64,000 nt of DNA from Cellulosimicrobium cellulans (GTDB taxonomy: Bacteria; Actinomycetota; Actinomycetes; Actinomycetales; Cellulomonadaceae). The notes below the pieces were generated by a model, which was given only the letters and a program-made list of their open reading frames with translations, made no database searches and was not told the origin of the DNA. Both the position numbers and the translations under genes were made by a program. Where the stretch lies: positions 174,020 through 238,019 of the forward strand of contig NZ_BJNZ01000005.1 of NCBI RefSeq assembly GCF_006539945.1, in the 5' to 3' direction. The stretch's first letter is position 1; each line of letters opens with the position of its first letter. Shown piece by piece: positions 61,867 through 64,000 of the stretch.

Positions 61867-62684
61867 GGCGACGCCCCGTCGACGAGGCGCCGGTAGTGCG
61901 CGACGGCGGGGCCCGGCTCGTCGTCCGCGACGACCCGACCGTCGTCGACGACGAGCACGCGGTCCATCGCGCCCATGAGCGACAGGTCGTGCGAGACGAG
62001 CACGACCTGCTGGGGGAGCGCCGCGAGCTCGGCGGCGAACCGCCGCGTGTTGCGCAGGTCGAGGAGCGTCGTGGGCTCGTCGGCGACGACGAGCCGTGGC
62101 CCCGCGGCGAGCACCGACGTGAGCGCGAGGAGCTGCTTCTGCCCGCCCGAGAGCAGGTGGGCGGGATGGTCCGCGTGGTCCGCCAGGCCGCGCGCGGCGA
62201 GGGCTGCCCGCACGAGCGCGTCGCGCTCGGCCGGAGCGTGGCGACGCAGCGAGTACGCGACGTCCTCCGCGACGGTCGGCATGACGATCTGGGCGTCCGG
62301 GTCGGTGAACACGAACCCGACACGCCGCCGGACCGCCGCGCCGTCGCGGCGGGTGTCGAGCCCGTCGACCAGGACGCGGCCCGACGTCGGCACGACCAGC
62401 CCGTTGAGCAGGCGCGCGAGCGTGCTCTTGCCGGAGCCGTTGGCCCCGACGATCCCCACGCGCCGCTCGCGCAGCTCGAGGTCGACCCCGCGGAGCACCT
62501 GCCGGTCGGCGAGGCGGACGTGCACGTCCTCGAGCCGGACCGCGCAGCCGGACCCCGGCGTCTCGGGGCCGGGCGTTCCCGACGTGCCCGTACCGGGGAT
62601 CGCGCCGGGCGTCCGCGCCGGAGCGGGCGCGGCGCCTTCGACGGCGTCTCGTCGCCGCTGCCGGGCCCGGGCTCTCGCGATCAC
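61863..62684 (-). CDS. ECF transporter ATP-binding protein (EcfA/BioM-like)
   Basis: This 273-aa ATPase has Walker A GANGSGKST (80-88), LLSGGQKQLLALTSVLA (signature), Walker B RLVVADEPTTLLD and SHDL switch. The first 45 residues are low-complexity, so translation may begin later. It is translationally coupled to the thiolase-like gene upstream (GTGA-type overlap at 62681-62684) and to EcfT downstream. A substrate-binding S component such as BioY is expected just outside the window. Confidence 0.85.
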   Translation of the reverse strand: MIARARARQRRRDAVEGAAPAPARTPGAIPGTGTSGTPGPETPGSGCAVRLEDVHVRLADRQVLRGVDLELRERRVGIVGANGSGKSTLARLLNGLVVPTSGRVLVDGLDTRRDGAAVRRRVGFVFTDPDAQIVMPTVAEDVAYSLRRHAPAERDALVRAALAARGLADHADHPAHLLSGGQKQLLALTSVLAAGPRLVVADEPTTLLDLRNTRRFAAELAALPQQVVLVSHDLSLMGAMDRVLVVDDGRVVADDEPGPAVAHYRRLVDGASP

Positions 62685-63877
62685 CGGACGACCTCCAGCA
62701 CGGCGGCGACGCCCAGCCCGCCCCCGACCGCGGCCGTCGCGAGGCCGAGCGTCCCGGCCGGCGCCCCCTCGCGCACCAGCCGGGAGAACAGCCGGACGAC
62801 CGACACGGCGCCGCTCGCGCCCCACGGGTGCCCGATCGCCAGCGCGCCGCCGTCGGCGCAGACCCGTGCGTCGTCGTCGGGGTCACCGAGCGGGTCGAGG
62901 CCGACCGCGTCGGTCACCGCGAGGACCTGCGCGGCGAACGCCTCGACGACCTCGACCGCCGCGACGCCGTCGAGCCGCGCGCCCGCGCGCTCCAGCGCGG
63001 CGCGCACCGCGGGGACCGGGCCCCACCCCGGCAGCGCCGGGTCGCAGCCGACCGTCGCCGACGCGAGCACGCGCAGGCCGGGGGCGCCGAGGCCGCGCCG
63101 GACGTGCTCGGGCACGACCGCGACGGACCCCGCGCCGTCGCTCAGCGGGCTCGCGGTCGCGGCGGTGACGGTGCCGCCCGGCGTGAACGCGGGCGACAGC
63201 CGCGCGAGGACCGCGGGATCGAGGCGCCGCGACCGCTCGTCGCGCGCGAGCGACCTCCCCCGCGTGCCGACCCGGACGGTCTCGGCGACGAACCGTCCGC
63301 CCGCGTGCGCCGCCAGGGCGCGCGCGTGGCTGCGCACCGCGTACGCCTCCTGGCGCTCGCGGGTCACGCCGCGGCGGCGCGCGAGCTCGTCGGCGGCCGC
63401 CCCCATGCCGGGGTCGGCCCACGGTGTCGGCGCGAACGCGGCGCGCGCGTACGGCACGTCGCCCCACGCCGTGCGGTGCGCGCGGGCGGGGGCGCGCGAC
63501 GCGCTCTCGGTCCCGCCCGCGAGGACCAGGCGCGCCTCGCCCGCGCGGACGTGCTGCGCGGCGAGGAGCACTGCCGCGAGGCCGGAGGCGCACTGGCGGT
63601 CGACGGTGAGGCCGGGGACGGCGACGCCCAGACCCGCGGCGAGCGCCGCGACGCGGGCGACGTTCCCGCCCGGTCCGGTGCAGCATCCCAGGACGACGTC
63701 CGCGACGTCGTCCTCGACCCCCAGTGCGCGCGCGTCGCCGAGCGTCGCGCCGAGAGCCGCGGCCGCGAGGTCGACCTCGGACAGCGACCGGTGCCCGTGC
63801 CCGGCCGTCCCGACCCACGTGCGGCGCGCCGCGACCACGACGGGCGTGTCGTCCGGCGCACCTCGGCCGTGGCTCAT
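62681..63877 (-). CDS. Thiolase-family protein with altered active site
   Basis: This 398-aa protein has the full thiolase fold: DRQCASGL with the acyl-accepting Cys96, GGTES, and GGALAIGHPWGASG with His350. Two other catalytic places are changed: the NEAFA motif reads VEAFA (Asn to Val311) and the C-terminal CxGG motif reads AAVGGG (Cys to Ala383). Canonical thiolases need that Cys as the base for Claisen condensation. It is coupled to EcfA and to an acyl-CoA synthetase-like gene, suggesting a role in acyl-CoA or biotin-precursor handling. Confidence 0.85.
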   Translation of the reverse strand: MSHGRGAPDDTPVVVAARRTWVGTAGHGHRSLSEVDLAAAALGATLGDARALGVEDDVADVVLGCCTGPGGNVARVAALAAGLGVAVPGLTVDRQCASGLAAVLLAAQHVRAGEARLVLAGGTESASRAPARAHRTAWGDVPYARAAFAPTPWADPGMGAAADELARRRGVTRERQEAYAVRSHARALAAHAGGRFVAETVRVGTRGRSLARDERSRRLDPAVLARLSPAFTPGGTVTAATASPLSDGAGSVAVVPEHVRRGLGAPGLRVLASATVGCDPALPGWGPVPAVRAALERAGARLDGVAAVEVVEAFAAQVLAVTDAVGLDPLGDPDDDARVCADGGALAIGHPWGASGAVSVVRLFSRLVREGAPAGTLGLATAAVGGGLGVAAVLEVVR

Positions 63878-64000
63878 CGCAGCGGCTCCAGGCCCGACCG
63901 CGCCGGGTCGGTCCCGCGCAGGGCCTCGCTCACGGCCCCGCGCGCGGGCTTGCCCGACGGGGTCCGGGGGAGGGCGCGCGTGCCGTACCAGCGCCGCGGC
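63874..64000 (-). CDS. AMP-forming acyl-CoA synthetase-like protein, partial (C-terminus only)
   Basis: The frame reads from the window edge to TGA 63874-63876. It contains RALPRTPSGKPARGAVSEAL, the conserved A10 motif with the catalytic Lys (SGK), and ends shortly after, as expected for the last 40 residues of this superfamily. The stop overlaps the thiolase ATG. It should activate a carboxylic acid as acyl-AMP; the substrate is unknown. Confidence 0.7.
   Translation of the reverse strand, partial: PRRWYGTRALPRTPSGKPARGAVSEALRGTDPARSGLEPLR

Overview
This window is a very GC-rich chromosomal segment of an actinobacterium. The gene content (ftsE/ftsX/M23 peptidase, smpB plus tmRNA with the tag ADNKRTDFALAA, clpS, orn, a Tad pilus cluster, a ROK-controlled amino-sugar operon) and the many GTG starts placed 6-8 nt after a TANNNT box fit the Micrococcales, most likely the Cellulomonas/Cellulosimicrobium/Promicromonospora group. 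The genus is inferred from style and synteny, not from a search.

Layout. 1-1094: the end of an apparent accessory element (a replication-initiator-like winged-helix gene cut by the window edge, plus a small unknown gene) that abuts a tadB gene lacking its 5' part. 1095-3931: the rest of the Tad/Flp cluster (tadB remnant, tadC, pilin-like peptide, TadE-like and TadG-like proteins). 4050-6009: a secreted WxL-like protein and a DUF916 membrane-anchored partner. 6088-12310: core genes prfB, ftsE, ftsX, an EnvC/RipC-like M23 peptidase, smpB and ssrA. 12355-14724: a DUF4349 lipoprotein and a PfkB-type kinase. 14819-21369: an amino-sugar operon (ROK repressor with a palindromic operator, ABC importer, ROK kinase, nagB). 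21554-23739: DUF3039 protein and a superfamily II helicase. 23801-24750: a small pocket of secreted and lipoprotein genes. 24944-30708: pncB facing clpS, a DUF2017 protein, murI, an MBL hydrolase, rph and rdgB. 30697-39338: mixed metabolic genes with a Pr6Pr remnant, thioredoxin, bcp, a GroES-like gene and tRNA-Leu. 39453-39725: two identical tRNA-Lys genes. 40002-43808: a large secreted metallophosphoesterase. 43930-46326: an SDR gene and trpB2 preceded by a Trp-codon leader peptide and alternative hairpins. 46388-52737: trmB, a DUF485/ActP acetate symporter pair, a small kinase, a flavin oxidoreductase and an ATP-grasp enzyme. 52813-56043: a compatible-solute ABC importer. 56269-61151: LysE exporter, tRNA-His, orn, PAP2 phosphatase, and an ArsR regulator coupled to an MFS transporter. 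61267-64000: an ECF transporter pair (EcfT, EcfA) coupled to a degenerate thiolase and the end of an acyl-CoA synthetase-like gene.

Most of the window is ordinary core genome. The signals that most deserve a second look are the trp attenuator in front of trpB2, the truncated tadB next to a Rep-like gene, the thiolase that has lost two catalytic positions inside a likely biotin/ECF operon, several long extragenic palindromes (29177-29237, 38334-38407, 61166-61245), the palindromic operators of the ROK and ArsR regulators, and the large set of apparently leaderless genes. I found no CRISPR array, no transposase, no restriction or other clear defence system, and no rRNA.
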